Source: CBFHSF01 sp965661055
Lineage (GTDB): Bacteria; Bacteroidota; Bacteroidia; Flavobacteriales; Schleiferiaceae
NCBI GenBank assembly: GCA_965661055.1
Contig: CBFICS010000013.1
Coordinates: forward strand, 6,043 to 70,042
Direction: 5' to 3'
DNA: 64,000 nucleotides
Shown here one piece after another: positions 36,480-45,134 of the stretch (its first letter is position 1; the number at the start of each line of letters is the position of its first letter). The position numbers were made by a program, and so were the translations under genes. Below the pieces are notes generated by a model. The model was not told where the DNA came from. It made no database searches and saw only the letters and a list, made by a program, of their open reading frames with translations.

Positions 36480-37460
36480 ATGAGCAACCCAATAGAAGAA
36501 ATTAAAGACCTTTTATCAAGTCCTAAGAAGATTGTAATTACAAATCACATCAATCCAGATGGAGACGCCATGGGTTCGGCCCTTGCCTTGTATATTTTTC
36601 TTCAAGAAAAAGGTCACGAAGTACAAGTGATTATTCCCAATGAAGGTCCAAGCTTTTTACATTGGTTACCCAAATCTCAGGAAGTTTTGATTTTTCAAAA
36701 TCAACCAGAAACGGGCACCCAATTCATTCAAGCAGCAGACATAATCTTTTCATTAGATTACAATACACCCTCTAGAGCGGGTGAAATGGGTGAATTATTT
36801 GCCACAGCCAAGGCGACTAAAATTTTGATTGACCATCATCAAGACCCCGACAGCTTTCCAGATTATTCATTTTCAGATACCACAAAGGGGTCTACTTGTC
36901 AAATGATTTATGAATGGATTTGTGACCTTGGGAATGAAAGTTCGATAAACCTTGAAATGGCCCAAAACCTATATACAGGCATTTTGACTGATTCTGGATC
37001 GTTTAGATTTGCTAGCACCACTCCAGAAACTCATAGAATTGTTGCTAAGTTATTAGAATTGGGTGTAAGGCCAGACCACGTCTATCAGAACATCTTTGAC
37101 ACTGCTACCATCTCAAGATACAAGCTACTCGGTATTTTATTAGACAAGATGGAAATTATCAGAGAAAAACAAACAGCCATTATGAATCTCAGCTTGGCTG
37201 ACATGAACAAATGGAACGCACAAAAAGGTGATACCGAAGGGTTTGTGAATTACGGACTGGGTGTTAACGGTGTAGTTTTGGCTGCATTTTTTAAAGAAGA
37301 CGAAGGAAAAATAAAAATAAGCTTCCGCTCAAAAGGAGATGTAGATGTTAATGAATTAGCTAGAAAACACTTTAATGGTGGTGGACATAAAAACGCTGCA
37401 GGCGGAATGTCTACGCTTAGCTTAGAAGAAACCATTGCCAAATTCAAATCGATAATTTAA
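36480..37460 (+). CDS. nrnA: DHH-family phosphoesterase (NrnA-like oligoribonuclease / pAp phosphatase)
   Basis: A 326 aa DHH/DHHA1 protein. Metal-binding motifs are NPDGDAMGSAL, LDYNTPSRAG and LIDHHQDP, and the C-terminal DHHA1 RNA-binding motif is GGGHKNAAGGM. NrnA enzymes degrade short RNAs to mononucleotides and dephosphorylate 3'-phosphoadenosine-5'-phosphate. The start is ATG 36480 (MSNPIEEIK) or a TTG at 36471. It overlaps gldI by 1 bp, an arrangement conserved in Flavobacteriia. Confidence 0.93.
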   Translation: MSNPIEEIKDLLSSPKKIVITNHINPDGDAMGSALALYIFLQEKGHEVQVIIPNEGPSFLHWLPKSQEVLIFQNQPETGTQFIQAADIIFSLDYNTPSRAGEMGELFATAKATKILIDHHQDPDSFPDYSFSDTTKGSTCQMIYEWICDLGNESSINLEMAQNLYTGILTDSGSFRFASTTPETHRIVAKLLELGVRPDHVYQNIFDTATISRYKLLGILLDKMEIIREKQTAIMNLSLADMNKWNAQKGDTEGFVNYGLGVNGVVLAAFFKEDEGKIKISFRSKGDVDVNELARKHFNGGGHKNAAGGMSTLSLEETIAKFKSII

Positions 37461-37993
37461 TGAAGTGGTTGAATCTAATTTTTATTGGACTCCTTTTGAG
37501 TTGTCAGCCAGGTGATGTTTCTGATCAGAAACAAAAGAAGGTTGAACAAAAACCTGTAGTGCATCAAAAGCAAAATAATATTGAGTCCACAAGAGCTTAT
37601 CTTGAGAGAGAAAGAGAACAAATAAAGGCCTTTATGGATACCAACCAATATCATTGGAAAAACACAGGTATGGGGATGTTCTACACCCTCTTAGATAGCA
37701 GTAATTCTAATCAAACCGCTAAAGATGGTCAGACAGTTACCTTTAGCTACGCCACCTTATCTCTAAACGGTGATTTATATTACTCATCGCAAGAAACAGG
37801 AAATAGATCTTTACGTTTGGGTAAACAAGATGCAGAGTTAGGACTTCACGACGCTTTAAAACTTATTCATTTAGGAGATAAAGCACTATTTATATTACCT
37901 TCGCACCTCGCTTTTGGGGTTGCCGGTGATCAGAAAAGAATTCCACCTCGCGCTCCACTATTATATGAAATTGAAATTATTGCAATTAATTAA
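37460..37993 (+). CDS. gldI: GldI-like FKBP peptidyl-prolyl isomerase lipoprotein
   Basis: A 177 aa lipoprotein with a signal peptide and lipobox LLLSCQ (Cys at 15). The FKBP fold is weaker than usual but clear in GQTVTFSYATLSLNGDLYYSS, ALFILPSHLAFGVAGDQKRIPP and the C-terminal LLYEIEI. GldI is an FKBP-like lipoprotein needed for gliding motility in Flavobacterium johnsoniae. The nrnA-gldI order supports this call. It may fold periplasmic or outer-membrane gliding proteins. It overlaps nrnA by 1 bp; the next gene starts 13 bp downstream. Confidence 0.85.
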   Translation: MKWLNLIFIGLLLSCQPGDVSDQKQKKVEQKPVVHQKQNNIESTRAYLEREREQIKAFMDTNQYHWKNTGMGMFYTLLDSSNSNQTAKDGQTVTFSYATLSLNGDLYYSSQETGNRSLRLGKQDAELGLHDALKLIHLGDKALFILPSHLAFGVAGDQKRIPPRAPLLYEIEIIAIN

Positions 37994-38006
37994 AAATCCA
38001 ACTTTT

Positions 38007-39119
38007 ATGAAAAAATGGTTAATATGGGCAATAGCCCCCCTATTTTTAAGTTTTCAATCTTGTTCTTCTACCGGTTCTACCATAGTTAACGGAAAAGAAA
38101 TACAATTAAACGATGGTATTTACGCCAAGTTTGAAACCACAGAAGGAGATATTTTAGTAAGACTACACTATAAAGCAACACCTATGACCGTAGGTAACTT
38201 TGTATCTCTAGCAGAAGGAACCAACACGCTTACTACTGTTAAAAAAGGACAACCATTTTACGATGGAATTATTTTCCACAGAGTGATTCCTAACTTCATG
38301 ATTCAAAGTGGAGATCCACAAGGAACAGGTGCTGGGGATCCAGGATATAAATTTCCAGATGAGTTTGTAGATACTTTAACCCATTCAGGTCCCGGAGTAC
38401 TTTCTATGGCAAACTCAGGACCAAGAACCAACGGATCTCAATTTTTCATTACTCATAAAGAAACTTCTTGGTTAGATAAAAGACACAGCATTTTCGGAAA
38501 GGTAATTGAAGGACAAGACATCGTAGTTAAGATCGGAAATGTTGAAAAAGGGGCTAATGACAAACCTGTTACTGATGTAGTTATCAACAAACTTGATATC
38601 ATTAGAGTAGGAGCTGATGCAAAGGCATTTGACGGCATGGCTGCACTACAAGCAGGTATTGATGCTGAAAAACAAGAAATGGAAAAGAAAGCACAAGCTC
38701 AAAAAGAATTATTGTCAAAGTATCAAGACGAAGCTACCTCTACCCCTTCTGGGTTAATGTATATTGTTCTGCATGAAGGATCAGGTCCGAAGCCTGAAAT
38801 AGGTCAAACCGTTGAAATGCACTACGCAGGTTACCTTTTAGACGGAACTATTTTTGACACGAGTGTTAAAGAAACTGCACAAGAGAATGGAATCTACAAT
38901 CCACAAAGAGAGCCTTACGCTCCTTTCCCAGTAGAGGTAGGTCCACAGGCAAGAGTTATTGAAGGTTGGAAAGAAGCTATTTCAATGATGAAGGTCGGAG
39001 ATAAATACAAATTAATTATCCCTCCCCACTTAGCATATGGAGCTAGAGGAGCAGGCGGTGGTCTAATTCCACCTAATGCAACATTAGTTTTTGATGTTGA
39101 AATGATGGGAATTAAATAA
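38007..39119 (+). CDS. Lipoprotein cyclophilin-FKBP fusion peptidyl-prolyl isomerase
   Basis: A 370 aa double isomerase. A lipoprotein-type signal (LFLSFQSC, Cys at 18) is followed by a cyclophilin domain (FETTEGDILVRLHYKATPM, then FHRVIPNFMIQSGDPQGTG) and an FKBP domain (GQTVEMHYAGYLLDGTIFDTS, then YKLIIPPHLAYGARGAGG). I chose the ATG at 38007, which begins the signal peptide. It is a close paralogue of the next gene but has an envelope signal, so it probably acts in the periplasm. Third of a gldI-linked run. Confidence 0.88.
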   Translation: MKKWLIWAIAPLFLSFQSCSSTGSTIVNGKEIQLNDGIYAKFETTEGDILVRLHYKATPMTVGNFVSLAEGTNTLTTVKKGQPFYDGIIFHRVIPNFMIQSGDPQGTGAGDPGYKFPDEFVDTLTHSGPGVLSMANSGPRTNGSQFFITHKETSWLDKRHSIFGKVIEGQDIVVKIGNVEKGANDKPVTDVVINKLDIIRVGADAKAFDGMAALQAGIDAEKQEMEKKAQAQKELLSKYQDEATSTPSGLMYIVLHEGSGPKPEIGQTVEMHYAGYLLDGTIFDTSVKETAQENGIYNPQREPYAPFPVEVGPQARVIEGWKEAISMMKVGDKYKLIIPPHLAYGARGAGGGLIPPNATLVFDVEMMGIK

Positions 39120-39136
39120 TAGAAACAAGGAAAAGA

Positions 39137-40072
39137 ATGAATCCAGGAATTTACGCGAAGATTGTTACAAATAGAGGTGACATCACCCTAAAACTACACC
39201 ACGATAAAGCGCCTTTAACGGTTGCAAATTTTGTAGGGTTAGCTGAAGGAACCTTAAAGAATTCTGTAAAAGGAGAAGGTGAACCTTATTATGACGGACT
39301 TAAGTTTCACAGGGTGATTGATAATTTCATGGTTCAAGGTGGTGATCCTACAGGTACAGGTGCCGGGGGTCCTGGTTACCAATTTGACGACGAAATTCAC
39401 CCAGAGCTATCACACAAAGGCCCTGGTATTCTATCTATGGCAAATGCAGGCCCTGGAACCAACGGATCACAGTTTTTTATTACTCATGTTGACACCCCTT
39501 GGTTAGACGGTAAACACACTGTTTTTGGAGAAGTTATTGAGGGAATGGAAGTTGTAAATGCCATTGCTCAAGACGACGTAATGGAAAAGGTTGAGATTAT
39601 TAGAGAAGGACAAGAAGCTAAAGACTTTAACCCTTCAGACATATTTTCTAAGTCAAAAGAATTAGCGGATAAAGCGGCTGAAGAAAGAAAAGCGGCTGAA
39701 GAAGCTAAGATCAAAGAAGTATCTGAAGGGGCTGAAAAACTTCCTTCAGGTCTAATGATCAAAATGGAAAACGAAGGTTCTGGTGAAAAACCAAAAGTGG
39801 GTCAAACCGTTAAGGTACACTATGCTGGATACCTTTTAAACGGTATGAAGTTTGATTCTTCTTTTGATAGAAACGACCCAATCGAAATTCCAATTGGTGT
39901 GGGTAGAGTAATTCCAGGTTGGGATGAAGGTATTATGCAACTAAACCTTGGTGCAAAAGCCAAATTAATTATTCCAAGTGAATTAGGTTACGGAGCCCAA
40001 GGCGCTGGTGGAGTTATTCCACCTAATGCTACGTTAGTATTTGACGTTGAGCTATTAGAAATTAAAGGATAA
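39137..40072 (+). CDS. Cyclophilin-FKBP fusion peptidyl-prolyl isomerase without signal peptide
   Basis: A 311 aa enzyme with the same two domains as its neighbour but no export signal, hence cytoplasmic. The cyclophilin part has IVTNRGDITLKLHHDKAPL and FHRVIDNFMVQGGDPTGTG; the FKBP part has VGQTVKVHYAGYLLNGMKFD and KLIIPSELGYGAQGAGG. The two genes clearly come from one duplication, the upstream copy being exported. An Ala/Glu-rich helix links the domains. A strong terminator follows. Confidence 0.88.
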   Translation: MNPGIYAKIVTNRGDITLKLHHDKAPLTVANFVGLAEGTLKNSVKGEGEPYYDGLKFHRVIDNFMVQGGDPTGTGAGGPGYQFDDEIHPELSHKGPGILSMANAGPGTNGSQFFITHVDTPWLDGKHTVFGEVIEGMEVVNAIAQDDVMEKVEIIREGQEAKDFNPSDIFSKSKELADKAAEERKAAEEAKIKEVSEGAEKLPSGLMIKMENEGSGEKPKVGQTVKVHYAGYLLNGMKFDSSFDRNDPIEIPIGVGRVIPGWDEGIMQLNLGAKAKLIIPSELGYGAQGAGGVIPPNATLVFDVELLEIKG

Positions 40073-40087
40073 GTATTCCTCCTAAAT

Positions 40088-40122
40088 ACAAAAGGGCGAC
40101 TCAATGAGTTGCCCTTTTTTTT
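40088..40122 (+). terminator. Terminator of the isomerase operon
   Basis: Stem AAAGGGCGACTC/GAGTTGCCCTTT (one G-U pair), 3-base loop, then a T tract. It ends the nrnA-gldI-isomerase run. Confidence 0.88.
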
Positions 40123-40141
40123 GCTTATTGGCTACGTTAGA

Positions 40142-40519
40142 TTAGATGGCTATGAAATTATTTTCACCCTTCTTTTCAAGATTTAGAATATACTTGTTTA
40201 TTTCACTTTCTAATACATCAGAACGAAGAATCAATTCTTCAATGACCTCTTCTTTTGCCTCAGGAAAGTTTTCGGTAATAAATAATAAAGATTGAATTTT
40301 AGTTAAGTATCCTTTAGACAGGAATAATTCATCTAGAAAATCTTTAATACTCCCCTTTCCAAATCCTTCACTAATCTTTGAAACCAAATGTAGACAAGCT
40401 TCAGATATCAATGAATGAATCAACTCGTTACCAAAGGCCTCTTCTTCCCTCAAAACATCAGAAGTAAATCCAGCGGCTTCCTGCCAAATCTTTAAATCTC
40501 TAAAAGTAGTTGCTTTCAT
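40142..40519 (-). CDS. Four-helix-bundle protein (S23/IVS family)
   Basis: A 125 aa protein with the family start FRDLKIWQEAAGF and an all-helical pattern (LISEACLHLVSKISEGFGKG). Members are often encoded inside 23S rRNA intervening sequences or as stand-alone genes of unknown role. A longer frame starts at ATG 40609 and would add a basic 30-residue N-terminus; family length favours the start at 40519, but I cannot exclude the longer one. It is transcribed opposite to its neighbours and stands alone. Confidence 0.8.
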   Translation of the reverse strand: MKATTFRDLKIWQEAAGFTSDVLREEEAFGNELIHSLISEACLHLVSKISEGFGKGSIKDFLDELFLSKGYLTKIQSLLFITENFPEAKEEVIEELILRSDVLESEINKYILNLEKKGENNFIAI

Positions 40520-40701
40520 AGATTGAAATTCCGAAGAAACTTTCTTTTTTAAAAGCGTTTTTAAATTTACAATCGGTTGTAATCGGATGATATTCTTATT
40601 GTTTTTCATGGTTTGTTAAAATTGAAGATTCTCGACCGAATGAACAATACCCATTTATTGGGATTTTTTTGAAGAATTGTTAATACCTTTAGTAAAAACC
40701 A

Positions 40702-41376
40702 ATGAGCATGTACTTTTCAACCGAATTTGTAGACTTCTTTAAAGGATTAGCTGCCAATAATTCAAAGGAATATTTTGACGATAACCGTTCAACCTACCAC
40801 AAGTACGTTAAAGATCCTTGGTATAATTTTATTGAACAAACGGTTGAAAGGCTTTCAAAGACAGAGCCAGAAATTGCTCATTTACAAACCAAAGATGCCG
40901 TTTTTAGAATAAATAGAGACATTAGATTTAGCAAAGATAAAACCCCCTATAAGCTTCACCTTAGCGCAATTCTTTCCCCGGAAGGGAGAAAGAACATGAG
41001 ATTACCGGGAATGTATTTACAGCTTGGAATTGGCGAATCATGGATGGGAGGCGGAATGTATGCACCTGATAAAAACGATATTCAAGCTATTAGAACTGCC
41101 CTTTTTACCCATCCAAAAAAGTTCAATGAAATAGTTATTGAAAAGTCTTTTGTTAAGCACTTTGGAGAAGTAAAAGGAGAAAAGAATAAAATCATTCCCA
41201 AAGAGTTTAAAGCTGCCGCAGCCACCAATCCCTACTTGTTCAATAAGCAATGGTATTACATGAAAGAATTTGAAGATGGAGAAAAGTTAATCTTGAGTTC
41301 TGACCTTTTGGATCAGGTAGAAGATCATTTTATTTCTGGTAAGCCTTTTAATGACTTTTTTAAAGGCATCCTATAG
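40702..41376 (+). CDS. DUF2461 family protein
   Basis: A 224 aa protein with the DUF2461 pattern: FFKGLAANNSKEYFDDNR at the start, RINRDIRFSKDKTPYK in the middle, and GGGMYAPDKNDI. Function is unknown to me. Cytoplasmic, with no signal peptide. Upstream there is a partial promoter-like TACCTTTA at 40684. It lies upstream of hutH in the same direction with its own spacing. Confidence 0.88.
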   Translation: MSMYFSTEFVDFFKGLAANNSKEYFDDNRSTYHKYVKDPWYNFIEQTVERLSKTEPEIAHLQTKDAVFRINRDIRFSKDKTPYKLHLSAILSPEGRKNMRLPGMYLQLGIGESWMGGGMYAPDKNDIQAIRTALFTHPKKFNEIVIEKSFVKHFGEVKGEKNKIIPKEFKAAAATNPYLFNKQWYYMKEFEDGEKLILSSDLLDQVEDHFISGKPFNDFFKGIL

Positions 41377-41386
41377 TTTTTGGGGC

Positions 41387-41416
41387 TTGAAAATGACAAT
41401 GGTTTCTATACCTTTG
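41387..41416 (+). promoter_or_regulatory. Promoter of hutH
   Basis: TTG at 41387-41389, a 19-bp spacer, then TACCTTTG at 41409-41416, both matching the Bacteroidota consensus. The ATG is 16 bp after the -7 box. Confidence 0.6.
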
Positions 41417-41432
41417 TCCAAAATAACATGAG

Positions 41433-42938
41433 ATGGAAAACACATATATAATAGGAGAAAAACCCCTTTTAATTTCAGACATCCAAACCATTATTGAAGA
41501 GGGTTTCACCTTAGCTCTTTCAGATTCTGCAAAGAAGAAAATTACTGAATGCAGACGTCATTTAGACCAAACGGTTGCAGATTCTGATGCCCCTATTTAT
41601 GGCATTAATACCGGATTTGGATCGCTTTACAACATTGCGATTGAAAAAGACCAACTTGCTCAATTACAAGAAAACCTTGTAATGTCGCACGCTTGTGGCA
41701 CTGGTGATGAAGTTCCCACGGAAGTGGTAAAAATTATGATTTTACTAAAAATTCAATCATTGAGTTATGGCCATTCTGGGGTAACCTTAGAAACGGTTGA
41801 ATACTTAGTACATTTTTTTAATTACGGAGTGTTTCCTGTAATATACCAACAAGGATCATTAGGAGCCTCTGGAGATTTGGCTCCCCTAGCCCACCTCTCT
41901 CTTGCACTTTTAGGAAAAGGTGATGTATATTTTAACGATGAGAAAGTTCCCGCTTTTGAGGCATTAGAAGCTATAGGATTAAAACCTCATGTGTTGCAAA
42001 GCAAAGAAGGTTTGGCATTGCTAAACGGAACTCAGTTTATGGGAAGTTATGCCGTTTGGTGTTTGATTCAATCAGTTAAGTTGTCTTATATGGCTGACCT
42101 AATAGGTGCCGTATCACTAGAAGGTTATGACGGAAGAATTGAACCTTTTGATGCGCTTATTCATCAGGTTAGACCTCATGCGGGACAAATTAAAACTGCT
42201 GAGAATATTCGTGAATTCCTTGAGGGTAGTGAAATGATTTCTCGTCATAAAACTCACGTACAAGATCCTTATTCATTTAGGTGTATGCCACAGGTGCACG
42301 GTGCTTCTAAAGACACTATTAGCTATGCCATAAAGGTGGTTACTACAGAGATTAACTCTGTAACTGATAACCCAACCATATTCGGAGAAGAAGGAAAAAT
42401 CATTTCTGCTGGAAACTTTCATGGGCAACCTTTAGCTTTAGTTCTTGACTTTTTAGCCATAGCACTTTCTGAATTGGGTTCTATTTCTGAGAGAAGAACA
42501 TATCAATTAATAAGTGGCCGTCGTGAATTACCTCCTTTTTTAGTAGCTAAACCTGGATTAAACTCCGGATTTATGATTCCGCAGTATACGGCAGCTAGTA
42601 TTGCTTCACAAAACAAGCAACTATGTACACCTGCCTCGGCAGATAGCATTGAATCAAGCAACGGGCAAGAAGATCACGTAAGTATGGGTGCTAATGCAGC
42701 CACTAAGCTTTATCGCGTGGTAGAAAACCTTGAAAGAATATTGGCTATTGAGCTATTGAACGGATCGCAAGCTTTAGGATTCAGAGAAGAAAAATCATCA
42801 GAATTCATTGAAACTTTTGTCGCCCAATACAGAGAAGAGGTTTCTTTTGTAGAAAGAGATAGAATTCTGCACAATGACATTGAGGCTTCGATATCATTTA
42901 TTCAATCGACCTCTTTAGATCCGGAATTGATTTACTAA
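41433..42938 (+). CDS. hutH: Histidine ammonia-lyase HutH
   Basis: A 501 aa enzyme that deaminates histidine to urocanate. The prosthetic MIO group forms from Ala-Ser-Gly in GSLGASGDLAPLAHL. NLVMSHACGTG contains the His that favours histidine over phenylalanine or tyrosine, from family knowledge. No hutU, hutI or hutG is present within the window, so it may be part of a split pathway. It has its own promoter and a terminator after it. Confidence 0.93.
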   Translation: MENTYIIGEKPLLISDIQTIIEEGFTLALSDSAKKKITECRRHLDQTVADSDAPIYGINTGFGSLYNIAIEKDQLAQLQENLVMSHACGTGDEVPTEVVKIMILLKIQSLSYGHSGVTLETVEYLVHFFNYGVFPVIYQQGSLGASGDLAPLAHLSLALLGKGDVYFNDEKVPAFEALEAIGLKPHVLQSKEGLALLNGTQFMGSYAVWCLIQSVKLSYMADLIGAVSLEGYDGRIEPFDALIHQVRPHAGQIKTAENIREFLEGSEMISRHKTHVQDPYSFRCMPQVHGASKDTISYAIKVVTTEINSVTDNPTIFGEEGKIISAGNFHGQPLALVLDFLAIALSELGSISERRTYQLISGRRELPPFLVAKPGLNSGFMIPQYTAASIASQNKQLCTPASADSIESSNGQEDHVSMGANAATKLYRVVENLERILAIELLNGSQALGFREEKSSEFIETFVAQYREEVSFVERDRILHNDIEASISFIQSTSLDPELIY

Positions 42939-42944
42939 AAAACA

Positions 42945-42970
42945 TAAAAGGGGCTTAGGCCCCTTTTTTT
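42945..42970. terminator. Bidirectional terminator between hutH and phrB
   Basis: Stem AAAGGGGC/GCCCCTTT-like hairpin with a short loop, A and T tracts on both sides. It lies between convergent hutH and phrB. Confidence 0.82.
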
Positions 42971-44300
42971 ATTGAGATAATCCCTCTTTATAGAAAGCTA
43001 AAGCCCTTTCTCTCGCCTCTTTATGGTCTACCATGGGTTTAACATACAAGGAGGAACCATACTCAGGCACCCATTTTTTTATGTATTTTTTCTCAGGATC
43101 AAACTTTTGAGTTTGAGATTCAGGATTAAATATTCTAAAATAAGGAGCCGCATCACAACCACTACCCGAAGCCCACTGCCAGCCCCCAACGTTACTTGCC
43201 AATTCAAAATCTAATAATTTTTTCGCAAAATACCTTTCTCCCCATCGCCAATCGATCAATAAATGTTTAGTAAGAAACGAAGCCACTATCATTCTAACCC
43301 GGTTGTGCATGTCGCCCGTTTGGTTAAGTTCTCTCATACCTGCATCAACTATGGGAAAACCCGTTTTCCCTGACCTCCACTTTTCAAAATCAGCTACATC
43401 GTTCTTCCAAGCCAGTCTATCATAAGCAGGTTTAATAGCCTTTTCGGGAGAATCAGGATAGTGAAATAATATCATTTGATAGAAATCTCTCCAGATCAAT
43501 TCATTGAGGAATGTCTTATTAATGTCTCCGTAATTTCTGACCAACTGACGAATACTTAAGGTACCGAATCTCAAATGGACACCCAAGTGAGTGGTTCCCT
43601 TTTCAAGCCCTGGAAAATCTCTTGATTCAGAATAGTTTTGAATGATATTCTGAGGAATTTCAGGCACAACTTCAGGATGTTCCTCTTCCTTAAATCCCAT
43701 TTCTTCTAAAGAAGGTATCTCTTCACCACCAGAAAATGAAATGAGGTTAGCGTGATATTTTTCGGTTGGATAGGATGACTGATAAAAAGAATTAAGTTTC
43801 TCCTTCCACTTTTTTGAGTAAGGCGTAAAAACTAGATACGGTGTTCCGTCTGCTTTTACAACCTCGTTCTTTTCAAAAATAACATGGTCTTTTGCACCGG
43901 TAATTTTTATGGAATTATCACGAGCCCATTGAGCAATGCTTGAGTCTCGCTTTAGGGCATATGGCTCATAATCTCTATTTAAGTATATAGAATCAATGTT
44001 GTACTGTTTGTTTAATTCTTCAAAAACTTGTTTAGGAGTTGAGTAAAAAACTCTTAATCCACTACCTAATTTTTCAAGCTCACGCCTTAAATGTAAAATG
44101 CGATGATAAATAAAAGAAACCCTTTTATCCGTCTTATCATCTAGCTCGTCAAGGATGCGTTTATCAAAGATGAATATAGGTAATACCTTTTGTCCTGCTT
44201 TTAAGGCTTTATAGAGACCTGCATTATCTTCAATACGCAAGTCTCTTCTAAACCAAAAAACAGAAATACTGTCTTTGCTATTTTTCTTCTTGGATTTCAA
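42969..44300 (-). CDS. phrB: Deoxyribodipyrimidine photolyase / cryptochrome family (class I-like)
   Basis: A 443 aa flavoprotein that repairs pyrimidine dimers in blue light. The N-terminal antenna-binding domain is VFWFRRDLRIEDNAGLYKAL, and the FAD-binding C-terminus contains GFPIVDAGMRELNQTGDMHNR and LASNVGGWQWASGSGCDAAP. These match CPD photolyases more than plant cryptochromes. It ends the minus-strand photoprotection operon; a 47-residue gene overlaps its start and folE lies just upstream. Antenna cofactor is not decidable, though pterin genes are nearby. Confidence 0.93.
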   Translation of the reverse strand: MKSKKKNSKDSISVFWFRRDLRIEDNAGLYKALKAGQKVLPIFIFDKRILDELDDKTDKRVSFIYHRILHLRRELEKLGSGLRVFYSTPKQVFEELNKQYNIDSIYLNRDYEPYALKRDSSIAQWARDNSIKITGAKDHVIFEKNEVVKADGTPYLVFTPYSKKWKEKLNSFYQSSYPTEKYHANLISFSGGEEIPSLEEMGFKEEEHPEVVPEIPQNIIQNYSESRDFPGLEKGTTHLGVHLRFGTLSIRQLVRNYGDINKTFLNELIWRDFYQMILFHYPDSPEKAIKPAYDRLAWKNDVADFEKWRSGKTGFPIVDAGMRELNQTGDMHNRVRMIVASFLTKHLLIDWRWGERYFAKKLLDFELASNVGGWQWASGSGCDAAPYFRIFNPESQTQKFDPEKKYIKKWVPEYGSSLYVKPMVDHKEARERALAFYKEGLSQ

Positions 44301-44421
44301 TTATTTCTAGAGCTTCAAGAGTTTCTGCTCTTTCTATTTTGGTGATGATTTCTTTTTGATTCTTTGACAAATAGTCGTCATTCTTGGACTTTTTCACCAA
44401 GTTCTTGAGTAATTTTTTCAT
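44278..44421 (-). CDS. Predicted 47-residue lysine/glutamate-rich protein upstream of phrB
   Basis: An ATG at 44419-44421 opens a frame of 47 codons, MKKLLKNLVKKSKNDDYLS and on to a TAG at 44278-44280. It overlaps the phrB start by 23 bp, so translation could be coupled. The sequence is strongly amphipathic, with a basic N-terminal helix and an acidic C-terminal part. I recognise no family. The frame fills most of a 150-bp gap between folE and phrB, which argues that it is real. It could instead be only a leader. Confidence 0.5.
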   Translation of the reverse strand: MKKLLKNLVKKSKNDDYLSKNQKEIITKIERAETLEALEIIEIQEEK

Positions 44422-44450
44422 GCGTCTTTTTTGAGAAGATTTTAATCTAA

Positions 44451-45134
44451 CTAATGATTAACATAGTTCAAAAATTCATTGCGTTTTTGTTCGCTTTCTT
44501 GAAAAACTCCACTGTAGTGGGAGGTAATTGTTGTACCCCCATGGTCTTCAATTCCGCGAGTACTGACGCATAAATGCTCTGCATTAATTATCACGGCAAC
44601 GTCTTGCGTGCCTAGCACGTTTTTCAATTCTTCCGCAATTTGTTCTGTTAACCTCTCTTGAACCTGTGGCCTTTTTGAAAAATATTTTACAATTCTATTG
44701 ATCTTACTTAGACCGATTACTTTGCCGTTAGAAATATAAGCTACATGGGCTTTACCCAGTATAGGGACAAAGTGATGCTCACAGTAACTTTGAACCGTAA
44801 CTCCTTTTTCAACCAACATTTGGTGATAGTCGTACTTATTGTCAAAGAGTTTTGCCTCTGGCTTATTCCCAGGATTTAGTCCTTGAAACACCTCTTTTAC
44901 ATACATCTTGGCTACCCTTGAAGGGGTGCCACGCAATGAGTCATCGGTTAGGTCAAGTCCAAGAATTTCCATGATATCACGAAATTTGTCAGTGATCATC
45001 ATGATTTTTTCATCATCAGAAATTGAAAAGGCATCTGGCCGGAGTGGGGTTTCTTTTGAAGATCCTGAATGAGAGTCACCTAAAACACTGTATTTCTCTT
45101 GTTCTTCTGCTTTATTTTCCGTTGTATTCCACAT
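44451..45134 (-). CDS. folE: GTP cyclohydrolase I FolE
   Basis: Makes dihydroneopterin triphosphate from GTP, the entry to folate and tetrahydropterins. The catalytic zinc site is SYCEHHFVPILGKAHVAY plus the later Cys in LCVSTRGIEDHGG; STRGIEDHGGTTITSHYSG is diagnostic for type IA. 227 aa including an unusual N-terminal extension of about 35 residues before SDDEKIMMITDKFRDIME. It overlaps the upstream ptpS-like gene by 23 bp, and lies in the phr operon, so it may supply pterin for the photolyase antenna as well as for folate. Confidence 0.95.
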   Translation of the reverse strand: MWNTTENKAEEQEKYSVLGDSHSGSSKETPLRPDAFSISDDEKIMMITDKFRDIMEILGLDLTDDSLRGTPSRVAKMYVKEVFQGLNPGNKPEAKLFDNKYDYHQMLVEKGVTVQSYCEHHFVPILGKAHVAYISNGKVIGLSKINRIVKYFSKRPQVQERLTEQIAEELKNVLGTQDVAVIINAEHLCVSTRGIEDHGGTTITSHYSGVFQESEQKRNEFLNYVNH

